Shown: positions 1 to 8,074 of the stretch, piece after piece
How the letters are laid out: every line of letters begins with the position of its first letter
How positions within the stretch are numbered: position 1 is the stretch's first letter
From: an uncultured Muribaculaceae bacterium
GTDB lineage: Bacteria; Bacteroidota; Bacteroidia; Bacteroidales; Muribaculaceae
DNA length: 10,233 bases
Direction of reading: 5' to 3'
Assembly: GCA_948788915.1 (NCBI GenBank)
Contig: CAQFOZ010000068.1
Coordinates: forward strand, 1 to 10,233
Translations under genes and position numbers: made by a program
The notes under the pieces: model-generated
What the model was told of the DNA's origin: nothing
Seen by the model: only the letters and a program-made list of their open reading frames with translations
Databases searched by the model: none

Positions 1-30
1 TCCGGTGATTTAAGCGAGTTCAGTCAGTCA

Positions 31-44
31 CAATGCCCGCATTG
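31..44. repeat. Small inverted repeat in the leader upstream of susC
   Basis: CAATGC and GCATTG are perfect reverse complements separated by only CC, so the practical hairpin is 5 bp with a 4-nt loop. No T-tract follows, so it is a poor intrinsic terminator. It could be a weak element of the tail of an upstream transcript or a protein-binding palindrome. The rest of 1-154 shows no coding sequence that I can support. Confidence 0.35.
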
Positions 45-113
45 CTCCTTCCTGAGCTCTCATAAATCCCTCGAAAATCCACTAAAAATATGCATTAACT
101 AATTTACGAGTCA

Positions 114-120
114 TACTTTG
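114..120 (+). promoter_or_regulatory. Weak candidate -7 box for the susCD operon
   Basis: TACTTTG resembles the Bacteroidota -7 consensus TAnnTTTG but is one base short between TA and TTTG. No convincing TTG or TTTG -33 element lies 19-21 nt upstream. It is the only TTTG in the 154-nt leader and sits 34 nt before the susC start codon, which is why it is listed. Transcription could equally begin left of the window. Confidence 0.25.
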
Positions 121-154
121 CTCTGAATCTCTAACTAAATTACATATTCAAGGT

Positions 155-3100
155 ATGAAAAGATTGTTTTTAATCCTGGTGACATTGCTGATGTGCGGAA
201 TGAGCCTTATGGCTCAGAAAACATATCAGGGCTCGGTGGTAGACGGTTCTGACAATGAACCTCTGGTAGGTGTCACAATTATGCCTGTCGGTGGCGGACA
301 AGGCACTGTTACCGATCTCGACGGCAAGTTCGCGATAACAGTTCCCGATAATGTCACTGCCGTACGCGTGAGTTATATTGGTTATAAGGAGAGTACCGTC
401 GCCTTGCATGACGACATGGTTGTACGTCTGATGTCGACGACATCAGACCTTGATGAGGTTGTGGTTGTGGCATACGGTACGGCCAACAAGGAGTCGCTGA
501 CAGGTTCTGTGGCTCAGGTAGGGAGCAAGGAGATCGAGTCCCGTCCGGTAACTACGGTGACTACTGCTCTCGAGGGAAGTGCTCCCGGTGTGCAGGTGAA
601 CAACTCGACAGGCACTCCCGGATCATCCCCGGAAATCAGAATACGTGGATTCAGTTCCATAAACGGAGTGAACAATCCGCTGTATGTGGTTGACGGGTTC
701 CCTTATGAGGGGAGTATCGCGGATCTCAACCCTAATGATATCGAGTCGATGTCAGTGCTCAAGGACGCGGCTTCCTGTGCCCTTTATGGTAACCGTGGTG
801 CCAACGGTGTGATACTGATTACAACCAAACGCGCCAAAACAGGGGGCAAGGTGGATGTGACTTTCCAGATCCGTCAGGGGTTCAACAACAGGGAACTTCC
901 GTTTTACGACCGGCTTGGCGCCAACGAGTGGATGCAGGCACAGTTCGATTCGCAAGTAAACGGCTATCTGAGATACTATACATGCAATGCTCCGCAATAT
1001 GGTTATGACAGAGACTTTTTCGTGCAGTATAACCGCAGGAACTTCATGAAGGATTTTGCCCAGAACAATATTTACGGAGCGGGAGACACTGAGCTGTTCA
1101 ACGAGCAGGGTAAATTTGTCGGTGGCAATCCGCTGCCCGGCTACACTGATCTTGACTGGTGGAAGGCCATTTCCAACAAGACCGGTTATCGGCAGGAATA
1201 CAATGTGAACGCTTCCGGATCTACAGAAAAGTTCAGCGTTTTCGCATCCATCGGTTATCTTAAGGACAAAGGCTACGTCATCGGTACCGACTTCGACCGT
1301 TTCACCGGACGACTGAACGCTACTTTCCAGCCTGTGAAATTCCTTAAGGTAGGTATCAACCTTGCCGCGACACAACAGGAGTCCATGACCGGTAATGTAC
1401 AGGACGATAATCTTGACAGTGTAAACAACCCGTTTCTTGCAGAGACGTTTGCTCCTATCTATCCGTATTATGTGCATGATGCGGAGGGGAATATCGTTGT
1501 TGACGACAAGGGACAGCCGATGTGGAATACCGCCGGATATCTTGAGGGCACAAACGTGGCTTGGGAAATGCGCCTGAACAGAAACAGTTTCAACAAAACC
1601 GCTTTTGACGGCTCGGCATTCGCAACCGCCATCCTGCCTTATGGATTCGAGTTTACTGTGAAGGGACAGATGTTCCGCACTAAAACAAACATACTCGAAT
1701 ATAACAACAATGTAGTCGGATCGCAGGCGGGTTCAGGTATGCTTGACCGCGAATTTGACGATCTCCGGAGCCACACTTTCATGCAGATGCTTACATGGAC
1801 CCATGACTATGGTAAAAACCACATAGATGTGTTGCTTGACCACGAAAACTATAATTACGAGAGTAAATACGACTTTGTCCGCAAGACAGAGCAGACAATA
1901 CCAGACCATCTGGACCTAAATAACTTTGCGGTTATGGATTACGGCACGGCAGGTTATACCCAGATCCGTACGGAGTCGTATCTCGGACGCGCACGTTATA
2001 ATTATGACCAGAAATATTATGCAGAGGCATCCATACGCCGCGACGGCAGTTCCCGTTTCGGCAAAGGGTACCGTTGGGGTACTTTCTGGAGTGTGGGCGC
2101 AAGCTGGATGTTGTCGAAAGAGAAATTCCTGCAGAATGTCTCATGGCTCTCATATCTGAAACTCCGCGCTGACTACGGTTCGGTAGGTAACGACCAGTCA
2201 GCACCCGCGTATGCACACTACAGTCTGTATGACTGGAGTACATATGACGGAGGAGCGGTGACAACGCTTGTTCCCTCTTTTTACGGTACGCAAAATCTGA
2301 AGTGGGAGTCGACAAAGACTGTCGACGCGGCTATCGAGGGCGCTCTTTTCGACGACCGGTTCACATTCAGTGTCGGTTTTTTCAACAAACGAAATTCAGA
2401 CCTTTTGTTCAAGATGACATTGCCGAGTTCCGTAGGTACTATTGCAAACGGAGACCAGACCGGCAACAACCCTACGATATGGCGTAATATCGCGACGATG
2501 GACAATACGGGATGGGAGCTTCAGTTCGGAGTCGATATTATCCGCAATGCCAACCTCAAATGGAACTTCAATATTGATGCCACTTTCCTGAAAAATACAA
2601 TCAAGAAGCTTCCTGACGGCAAGGATCTTCCGGCACAAGGTCTGTTCAAGGGTAAAAGTATTTACGAACATGTCTATTTCGACTGGGCAGGAGTGGATCA
2701 GCTGACAGGTCAGTCCATGTACGGAATCGATCCTTATTCGCCCGATTTTATGGAATACAATGACAATGGGGAATTGAGCTATAATCAGAATACATTCAAT
2801 TCATATCTGGCGAACGCGAGAGCCGATGCCGCGGCCGGCAAGTCGGTATTTATAGAGCGTGACGGCAAATATTACACGAGCAACACAGCGTACGCAACCA
2901 AGAAGATATGCGGAACAGCACTCCCTACAGTTTACGGTTCGTTCGGCACCGGTCTCAGCTGGAAGGGGATCAATCTTGGGGTACTTTTCACGTATAGCCT
3001 TGGAGGAAAGACATATGACGACAATTATCAAGGTCTTATGTCTGCCGGATCTGTTGCAGGAGCGTTGCACAGGGATGTGCTGAAATCGTGGACCGAGGCT

Positions 3101-3439
3101 CCCGCCGGTATGACGGCAGACAGCCCTGACAGGATAGATCCGAAAGGCGTTCCGCAGTTGTGCGCGGATTATTCACAGGAGAACAATGCCACAAGCTCCC
3201 GCTGGCTTACAAGTAGCAATTACCTTTGTCTGAAGAATGTGAATCTTTCATATGACTTTCCTAAAAGCTGGGCGCATGCGATGGCGATGCAGAATCTGAA
3301 TTTAGGGGTGACTGTAGACAATGTGTTCGTGGCCGCAAAGCGCAAGGGAATGAACCCGCAGTACGGATTCAAAGGGGGACAAGGTCGTTTCTATGTTCCT
3401 TCCAGGACCGTTTCTTTCCAGCTTACAGCCAGATTCTGA
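155..3439 (+). CDS. SusC/RagA-family TonB-linked outer-membrane transporter
   Basis: This 1094-residue protein is an outer-membrane barrel that, with its SusD partner, imports oligomers into the periplasm using TonB-ExbBD energy. Residues 1-20 form a signal peptide, with likely cleavage after LMA. Residues about 21-95 are the carboxypeptidase-regulatory-like beta domain found in SusC proteins. A TonB-box-like segment DEVVVVAYG lies at 100-108. The plug occupies about 110-230, with the hallmarks IRIRGFSS (161-168), PLYVVDG (175-181) and YGNRGANGVILITTK (211-225). The remainder is the beta-barrel, ending in the aromatic terminus TARF. There is no N-terminal STN domain, so direct anti-sigma signalling through this receptor is unlikely. 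The length is normal for the family and the frame is intact. The ATG is chosen because it directly precedes the signal peptide. The substrate cannot be read from the sequence. The next gene, 28 nt downstream, is the matching SusD. Confidence 0.96.
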   Translation: MKRLFLILVTLLMCGMSLMAQKTYQGSVVDGSDNEPLVGVTIMPVGGGQGTVTDLDGKFAITVPDNVTAVRVSYIGYKESTVALHDDMVVRLMSTTSDLDEVVVVAYGTANKESLTGSVAQVGSKEIESRPVTTVTTALEGSAPGVQVNNSTGTPGSSPEIRIRGFSSINGVNNPLYVVDGFPYEGSIADLNPNDIESMSVLKDAASCALYGNRGANGVILITTKRAKTGGKVDVTFQIRQGFNNRELPFYDRLGANEWMQAQFDSQVNGYLRYYTCNAPQYGYDRDFFVQYNRRNFMKDFAQNNIYGAGDTELFNEQGKFVGGNPLPGYTDLDWWKAISNKTGYRQEYNVNASGSTEKFSVFASIGYLKDKGYVIGTDFDRFTGRLNATFQPVKFLKVGINLAATQQESMTGNVQDDNLDSVNNPFLAETFAPIYPYYVHDAEGNIVVDDKGQPMWNTAGYLEGTNVAWEMRLNRNSFNKTAFDGSAFATAILPYGFEFTVKGQMFRTKTNILEYNNNVVGSQAGSGMLDREFDDLRSHTFMQMLTWTHDYGKNHIDVLLDHENYNYESKYDFVRKTEQTIPDHLDLNNFAVMDYGTAGYTQIRTESYLGRARYNYDQKYYAEASIRRDGSSRFGKGYRWGTFWSVGASWMLSKEKFLQNVSWLSYLKLRADYGSVGNDQSAPAYAHYSLYDWSTYDGGAVTTLVPSFYGTQNLKWESTKTVDAAIEGALFDDRFTFSVGFFNKRNSDLLFKMTLPSSVGTIANGDQTGNNPTIWRNIATMDNTGWELQFGVDIIRNANLKWNFNIDATFLKNTIKKLPDGKDLPAQGLFKGKSIYEHVYFDWAGVDQLTGQSMYGIDPYSPDFMEYNDNGELSYNQNTFNSYLANARADAAAGKSVFIERDGKYYTSNTAYATKKICGTALPTVYGSFGTGLSWKGINLGVLFTYSLGGKTYDDNYQGLMSAGSVAGALHRDVLKSWTEAPAGMTADSPDRIDPKGVPQLCADYSQENNATSSRWLTSSNYLCLKNVNLSYDFPKSWAHAMAMQNLNLGVTVDNVFVAAKRKGMNPQYGFKGGQGRFYVPSRTVSFQLTARF

Positions 3440-3467
3440 TACTTAATTACTATAAACGAATACTTCT

Positions 3468-5186
3468 ATGAAAACTAATAATATATTCAAAGGATTGGCT
3501 GTCATGGCTCTTGTAGCAGGCATGTTTTCTTGCTCAGAGAATTATCTGTCTACCGAGCCTCAGACCCAATTGGACAACAAGGATGCTGTAAACAGTCCGG
3601 AGGGAAAGAAAGCGGCGGTGTACGGTATATGCCAGTCGATGTACAAACAATACAGTTATCTGTACAGCTACAGATGGTTCAACGGTGAGCCCTGGCTGTC
3701 GATGTTCTATGGCGAGGTGCCCGGGCAGGATTATTTCTCATATTTCTGGACTGCAAGTGACCGTAATGTGGTTAATTGGAACCGTATGCGAAATAACACT
3801 GCAACAGCTTCTTATGTGGCATGGAGTTACTGCTATGGACTTATAGCGCAGGCAAACAATGTTATTGATGCAACCCCGATAAAGGACGTGGCGGACAGTG
3901 AGACTGCTTTCCGTCTGGCGCAGGCCCGTACAATCAGGGCACATGCATATGTCCGTCTCTTGCAGATTTATGGCCCGCGTTGGGATGACAGTCAGAACGG
4001 TGCCGTGAAATGCATCGTGCTGCACAAAAATGCGGTGGATCCGAGCGGTGATGTGAATGCACCTCTTGCATCCATGAGCGATGTGCTTGATTTTATCTAT
4101 AAGGATCTTGACGAAGCGGAGAAACTGTATGAGGCAAGCGGCATGCACAGGTTCTATGACTGGGAACCGGACGAGGATATAGCCGACGGTATCTACGCAC
4201 GTGCCGCATTGCTGAAGAACGACTGGCCGACTGCCCAGAAAAAGGCCAAGGCCGCCCGTCAGAATTACAGCATGAGCACAGCAGACGAGTATCTTGCCGG
4301 TTTCGCAGAGCCGGCGAGCGATTGGATGTGGTGTAGCACGTCGGCATCGGCAGGTATGTATTTCGCTGCATTCGGTGCATCATATGCCTGTAACGGAGCA
4401 TATCCGTGTCGCTGGCAGAGTATAGGAGCGGGGGCAATCAATTATGATCTGTACAAGCAGATGGACAGGAATGATATAAGATGTCAGCTGTTCTTCACTC
4501 CCGACAAACTGTCTGATCCGGCAAACGAACCTGGTTTCTGGAGTGAAGATTTTGTGTCGCCCACTTCCATGGACGTGAACGCGTGGGGTGATAACGGTCC
4601 GAGTCCGATAGCCGAAGATCTTTACAATATGGGCAAGGCGGCATATGAAAGGGTAGGCGCGTCCAAAGGATGGCCCGGTCCTTATACAAACCCGACAGCA
4701 GGACAGTACTACACAGCGGGAACATTGATTCCATTCGGAGCACAGTTCAAGTTCTGGGCTATAGATTATTATGGCTCTTCGTCTTTCCCGTTCATGCGTG
4801 CGGCCGAGATGTTGCTGACAGAGGCTGAGGCCGCATGTCACAACGGAGACGAAACAACAGCCAAAGCCAACCTTGCTGAGTTGAATGCCAACCGAATTGA
4901 TGGTTATACCGAGACTACAGCTACGGGAGATGCACTTCTGGAGGAGGTGAAGCTTAACCGCCGCATCGAGCTTTGGGGCGAGGGGTTCAACTGGTTTGAC
5001 TATAAACGCTGGAACGAGCCTATGGTCCGCAAGGCATGGGTGGCAGGCGATGTCAGCTCAAACAATATCCCGGCCGGACAGGCAGGTACTTATGACGTGA
5101 GCATGAACAGCGGATGGCGCTGGATTATTCCGAGGAAGGAAACCCAATACAACACATATATCGACCAGCAGGAGATTATGAAATAG
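3468..5186 (+). CDS. SusD/RagB-family surface nutrient-binding lipoprotein
   Basis: This 572-residue protein is the extracellular lid of the SusCD complex: it binds the substrate at the cell surface and closes over the SusC barrel. Residues 1-21 are a lipoprotein signal peptide with the lipobox ending at Cys22. The following SEN is compatible with the short acidic surface-export signal of Bacteroidota lipoproteins. The SusD helical (TPR-like) scaffold is seen at about 149-172 (ARTIRAHAYVRLLQIYGPRW) and about 443-470 (RAAEMLLTEAEA). The classic C-terminal motif RRIELWGEGFNWFDYKRW lies near 498-515. Residues about 60-105 are unusually rich in Trp, Tyr and Phe, which could form a ligand-contact surface. 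The gene follows susC by 28 nt without a terminator, so the two form one operon. Whether the ligand is a glycan or a peptide is not decided by the sequence. Confidence 0.95.
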   Translation: MKTNNIFKGLAVMALVAGMFSCSENYLSTEPQTQLDNKDAVNSPEGKKAAVYGICQSMYKQYSYLYSYRWFNGEPWLSMFYGEVPGQDYFSYFWTASDRNVVNWNRMRNNTATASYVAWSYCYGLIAQANNVIDATPIKDVADSETAFRLAQARTIRAHAYVRLLQIYGPRWDDSQNGAVKCIVLHKNAVDPSGDVNAPLASMSDVLDFIYKDLDEAEKLYEASGMHRFYDWEPDEDIADGIYARAALLKNDWPTAQKKAKAARQNYSMSTADEYLAGFAEPASDWMWCSTSASAGMYFAAFGASYACNGAYPCRWQSIGAGAINYDLYKQMDRNDIRCQLFFTPDKLSDPANEPGFWSEDFVSPTSMDVNAWGDNGPSPIAEDLYNMGKAAYERVGASKGWPGPYTNPTAGQYYTAGTLIPFGAQFKFWAIDYYGSSSFPFMRAAEMLLTEAEAACHNGDETTAKANLAELNANRIDGYTETTATGDALLEEVKLNRRIELWGEGFNWFDYKRWNEPMVRKAWVAGDVSSNNIPAGQAGTYDVSMNSGWRWIIPRKETQYNTYIDQQEIMK

Positions 5187-5212
5187 TCATTGAATCTGTA
5201 CTAAAGAATCAG

Positions 5213-5254
5213 AACCGCCCCACACCGTATATGACGATGCGTGGCGGTTTTATA
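5213..5254 (+). terminator. Intrinsic terminator of the susCD operon
   Basis: AACCGCC (5213-5219) pairs perfectly with GGCGGTT (5243-5249), enclosing a 23-nt loop that may pair partly. TTTTAT follows the stem. It lies 26 nt after the susD stop codon, where an operon terminator is expected. The stem is GC-rich but the T-tract is short, so read-through is possible. Confidence 0.65.
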
Positions 5255-5267
5255 ATTGTTCCGGCAG

Positions 5268-5298
5268 ATTGTATTTTAAAATATTCTTCGTATATTTG
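5268..5298 (+). promoter_or_regulatory. Bacteroidota-type promoter of the C10 peptidase gene
   Basis: TATATTTG at 5291-5298 matches the Bacteroidota -7 consensus TAnnTTTG exactly. A -33-like ATTG lies at 5268-5271, with 19 nt between the elements, which is close to the usual spacing. Initiation a few bases downstream would give a 5' leader of roughly 80 nt before the ATG at 5386. It lies just after the susCD terminator, which supports separate transcription of the peptidase gene. Confidence 0.65.
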
Positions 5299-5385
5299 CA
5301 TTTGATTGGCAGACTCCGTAAATGGTTGGAGTGTGTCGGCCGTTTAAATCACTTCAACATTGAAAAATCACTTATTCATTATATT

Positions 5386-7884
5386 ATGAAAAAAATTGTT
5401 GTATCCGTTTTGGCGTTTGCAGGAGTAGTTCTTTTTGCTTCAGCTGAACCGCTGACACCTGAAGATGCCTTGCAGCGTGCCCGCACTTCAGGCGCAAAGG
5501 TTGCTTCGGTGACAGGAAGCCGGCAACTGACCTTGTCCCATACCTTAAAAACTGATGCCGGAGCTCCGGCTCTTTACGTTTTTGACCGTCCGTCTGAGTC
5601 CGGCTATATGATTCTCAGTGCTGACGATGTTGCTTCTCCGGTATTGGGTTATGCCGACAGCGGCAGTTTCGATATGCAGAATATATCTCCGCAGATGAAA
5701 TGGTGGCTTGAGCAATATGCCGACCAAATAGAATATGCTGTCAAGAACGGTGTGAAACCAGTTCAAACAGAGACCAGGGCTCAGATAACAAATGTGGCTC
5801 CAATGATCAAAAGCAAGTGGAATCAAAGTGCCCCTTATAATGATCTGTGTCCTGTTTATCCGGCTACAGGACGGAAGAGTGTTACCGGTTGTGTGGCTAC
5901 CGCTATGGCACAGGTAATGAACTATTGGAAGTATCCCGATGTCGGAAAAGGAACAGCCAATTACAGACCGTCGGGTTTCTCATCCAATCTTACAATGGAT
6001 TTCACTCAGACAAAATTTGATTGGAATAATATGTTGAACGATTATGTGTCGGGAAATTATAATACTACACAGGTGGCTGCTGTGGCTACTCTGATGAAGG
6101 CGTGCGGATATTCGGTGCAGATGAATTATTCTTCGTCTGCTTCAGGTGCAACTTCCTATAATATGGGCAAAGCGCTTATAAACAATTTTAATTATAACAA
6201 GAATCTTTCTTACGAACAGCGTAACTATTACACGACTTCCGAATGGAACCGTATGGTGTATGATGAACTGTGTGCCGGACGCCCTGTGCTTTATGGCGGT
6301 CAGTCGGATGGAGGCGGCCACCAGTTTGTCTGTGACGGTTATAATGACGGCTTCTACCATATCAACTGGGGTTGGGGTGGTATGAGCGACGGTTATTTTA
6401 AGCTTGAATCGTTGAATCCAGACTCTGAGGGAATAGGTGGAGGATCCGGAGGATATAATTTCCGGCAGGACATACTGAAGGGTGTGCAGCCGGAAGCAAT
6501 TGATAATCTAAATGCCTGTACGATTGTTCAGAACGGTTCGTTGACCGCTGTGAAATCCGGAACAAGGCTGACGCTGTCACTGTCTGGAGGAACGGATCCA
6601 GGTTGGTGGAATATGACATATAATTCTTTGAATATTAGGATTGCCATGCTTGTCAGTCCTGTAGATGATCCATCTAAGGTTACGTATGTTACAATTCTTA
6701 ATCAAAATATCAGTGCCCGCTCCGGTTTCAGATCTTTGAATTTTACTTTCCCGTCTAATTTGTCTAATGGCAAGTATTTGTGTAGGTTGATGACCTGGAA
6801 CAATACGGATGTGAACGCCCAATGGCTACCTATGAGATGTAGTCCGGGCATGAGAAGCAGTATCTATATTACAAAATCTGGGAGTACCTTGTCTATAGAA
6901 GATATACCGGCGGCTTCATTGACAATGACCGAGGGTAATGTTATAGGTGAGGTATATTATCAGTGTGTGACTAAGGTGTCGGCTGCATTGAAAAATGAAT
7001 CAGATTCGGAACTTTCATCCACAATTGTTCCTGTCCTGGTCAATTCGTCCGGATCTGTCATCATGCAGGGTTCTTCAGTGGCTCTGACACTTATGCCGGG
7101 TGAAACTCTTACCAGAGAATGGGAGACTGTGTTTGATCTTGCAGACGGTGTGTCTGCTCCCACATCTGCTTTGCAGGCATATCTGATGTTTGCTGATCAG
7201 GCTACCGGAAAAGCTTATAATGTCACTGTTCCGGTTACAGTTAATGTGAATACTTCGGGTGTGAGTCCTTCAGTACTTAATTTCTCAATTGCCGGTGCCG
7301 CCCGTGAACAAGTGAACGGAGTTTATAATGTATGGATTGTGAAAGACCCCGCGCACATTAATACATCATTCTCTCTGCGTAATACTAGGGGTTATTTCGG
7401 TTATCCGACATATATTTATATATCTCCCTATAATAACAACTCGATTTTGAAGTTGACACAGGTTGCAAACTCTACAGTGAAAAATGGCATAATTTCGTTG
7501 AAGTGTGATGTTAATTACAGTGCGGCCGAAGAGGGTGAGGTATATACAATAGGTGTATTGTATTACGGACCTTATAATGGTGAAATGGGATATATGCCGC
7601 TTAATCAATCTGCATTTTCGGTTCGCCGAGACACTTCAGGTGTGGATGAGATTGCAGGTAACGGTTTCAATCTTTCGTTCAACAAGGAGGAAGGCACTGT
7701 CGTGGCTGACGGGGATGTGACAGAGTTGACCGTTGTCGACATGAGCGGAAATGCAGTACCAGGCGAGATGGAGGCATCTTCTGAAGGAAAGCGTTTTGTT
7801 ATTGACAGCGGTTTCAGAGGTGTGGCTGTGGTAAAGGCCGTAAATGCCTCAGGTGATGTACGAACATTAAAGATTGTACGTTAA
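5386..7884 (+). CDS. Secreted C10-family (streptopain-like) cysteine peptidase
   Basis: This 832-residue papain-fold endopeptidase precursor is predicted to be exported and activated by loss of its propeptide. Residues 1-20 are a signal peptide with an ASA cleavage site. Residues about 21-130 match the inhibitory propeptide of SpeB-like enzymes (YVFDR, GYMILSADD, PVLGYAD, WWLEQYADQI). The catalytic domain has the KWNQSAPYNDLCP entry motif (144-156), nucleophile Cys169 in TGCVATAMAQVMNYW, catalytic His312 in GGGHQFVCDGY, and the HINWGWGG loop (325-332). All key residues are present. About 370 residues of beta-rich extension follow and are not assigned to a family. The last 80 or so residues, starting at GVDEI (752), resemble a T9SS-type sorting domain and end in LKIVR. 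Starts further upstream, such as TTG at 5269, are rejected because they overlap the promoter and lack a signal peptide. Terminators flank the gene on both sides. Confidence 0.93.
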   Translation: MKKIVVSVLAFAGVVLFASAEPLTPEDALQRARTSGAKVASVTGSRQLTLSHTLKTDAGAPALYVFDRPSESGYMILSADDVASPVLGYADSGSFDMQNISPQMKWWLEQYADQIEYAVKNGVKPVQTETRAQITNVAPMIKSKWNQSAPYNDLCPVYPATGRKSVTGCVATAMAQVMNYWKYPDVGKGTANYRPSGFSSNLTMDFTQTKFDWNNMLNDYVSGNYNTTQVAAVATLMKACGYSVQMNYSSSASGATSYNMGKALINNFNYNKNLSYEQRNYYTTSEWNRMVYDELCAGRPVLYGGQSDGGGHQFVCDGYNDGFYHINWGWGGMSDGYFKLESLNPDSEGIGGGSGGYNFRQDILKGVQPEAIDNLNACTIVQNGSLTAVKSGTRLTLSLSGGTDPGWWNMTYNSLNIRIAMLVSPVDDPSKVTYVTILNQNISARSGFRSLNFTFPSNLSNGKYLCRLMTWNNTDVNAQWLPMRCSPGMRSSIYITKSGSTLSIEDIPAASLTMTEGNVIGEVYYQCVTKVSAALKNESDSELSSTIVPVLVNSSGSVIMQGSSVALTLMPGETLTREWETVFDLADGVSAPTSALQAYLMFADQATGKAYNVTVPVTVNVNTSGVSPSVLNFSIAGAAREQVNGVYNVWIVKDPAHINTSFSLRNTRGYFGYPTYIYISPYNNNSILKLTQVANSTVKNGIISLKCDVNYSAAEEGEVYTIGVLYYGPYNGEMGYMPLNQSAFSVRRDTSGVDEIAGNGFNLSFNKEEGTVVADGDVTELTVVDMSGNAVPGEMEASSEGKRFVIDSGFRGVAVVKAVNASGDVRTLKIVR

Positions 7885-7903
7885 GTAAATAAATACGTTA
7901 AGT
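7877..7903. repeat. 10-bp direct repeat at the C10 gene stop codon
   Basis: TACGTTAAGT occurs at 7877-7886, spanning the last codon and the TAA stop, and again at 7894-7903, a period of 17 bp. The second copy lies outside the coding sequence. It may be a small slippage duplication. No function is implied. Confidence 0.5.
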
Positions 7904-7927
7904 TAGATAAAAAAGGGAAACATAATC

Positions 7928-7962
7928 AAAGGCTCCATTCCCGACAGGAATGGAGCCTTTTT
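7928..7962 (+). terminator. Strong intrinsic terminator after the C10 gene
   Basis: AAAGGCTCCATTCC (7928-7941) pairs perfectly over 14 bp with GGAATGGAGCCTTT (7947-7960) around a 5-nt loop CGACA. A TTTTT run at 7958-7962 ends the structure. It sits 43 nt after the stop codon. A-rich sequence lies upstream, but C7927 opposes T7961, so the pairing does not extend further. It should end most transcription from the C10 gene before the M6 gene. Confidence 0.9.
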
Positions 7963-8015
7963 CTAAAAGAAAACCGTTTATTAAAAGCGCAGTGGCTGTA
8001 CCCGACGGTTGGGAA

Positions 8016-8036
8016 TGCGACTTGGGACAAGTCGCA
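8016..8036. repeat. 9-bp perfect hairpin or palindrome upstream of the M6 gene
   Basis: TGCGACTTG (8016-8024) and CAAGTCGCA (8028-8036) are perfect reverse complements around GGA. No T-tract follows, so it is not a standard terminator. It lies between the C10 terminator and the M6 start codon (8075) and directly abuts the weak promoter candidate at 8040. It could be an operator-type site, a 5' leader structure, or a piece of a dispersed intergenic repeat. Confidence 0.65.
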
Positions 8037-8039
8037 CAA

Positions 8040-8047
8040 TATACTTG
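8040..8047 (+). promoter_or_regulatory. Weak candidate -7 box for the M6 peptidase gene
   Basis: TATACTTG differs from TAnnTTTG at one base (C for T). The nearest upstream TTG (8022-8024) is only 15 nt away, shorter than the usual spacing, and lies inside the hairpin. A second one-base-short box, TATTTTG, lies at 8062-8068, almost at the start codon. A promoter is expected here because a strong terminator precedes the region, but its exact position is uncertain. Confidence 0.25.
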
Positions 8048-8074
8048 ACATATCATTATTTTATTTTGTGTTTT

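Noticed and set aside
1..154. Tail of an upstream gene
   Set aside because: No frame in this stretch gives a recognisable protein end, and the ORF evidence shows nothing substantial here.
752..1477. 241-codon open frame on the minus strand
   Set aside because: It lies fully antisense inside the well-supported susC gene, has no recognisable domain or signal, and its residue makeup looks like a shadow frame.
5269..5385. N-terminal extension of the C10 peptidase by 39 codons from a TTG
   Set aside because: The region contains the consensus promoter, and the extension would bury the clear signal peptide that starts at 5386.
5386..7884. Separate C10 peptidase inhibitor gene next to the peptidase, as known for some Bacteroides and Streptococcus loci
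   Set aside because: No small Spi-like gene is present on either side; the inhibitory sequence seen is the propeptide within the same protein.
8009..8074. N-terminal extension of the M6 peptidase by 22 codons from a TTG
   Set aside because: It would be encoded across the 8016-8036 hairpin, and the signal peptide begins at the ATG at 8075.
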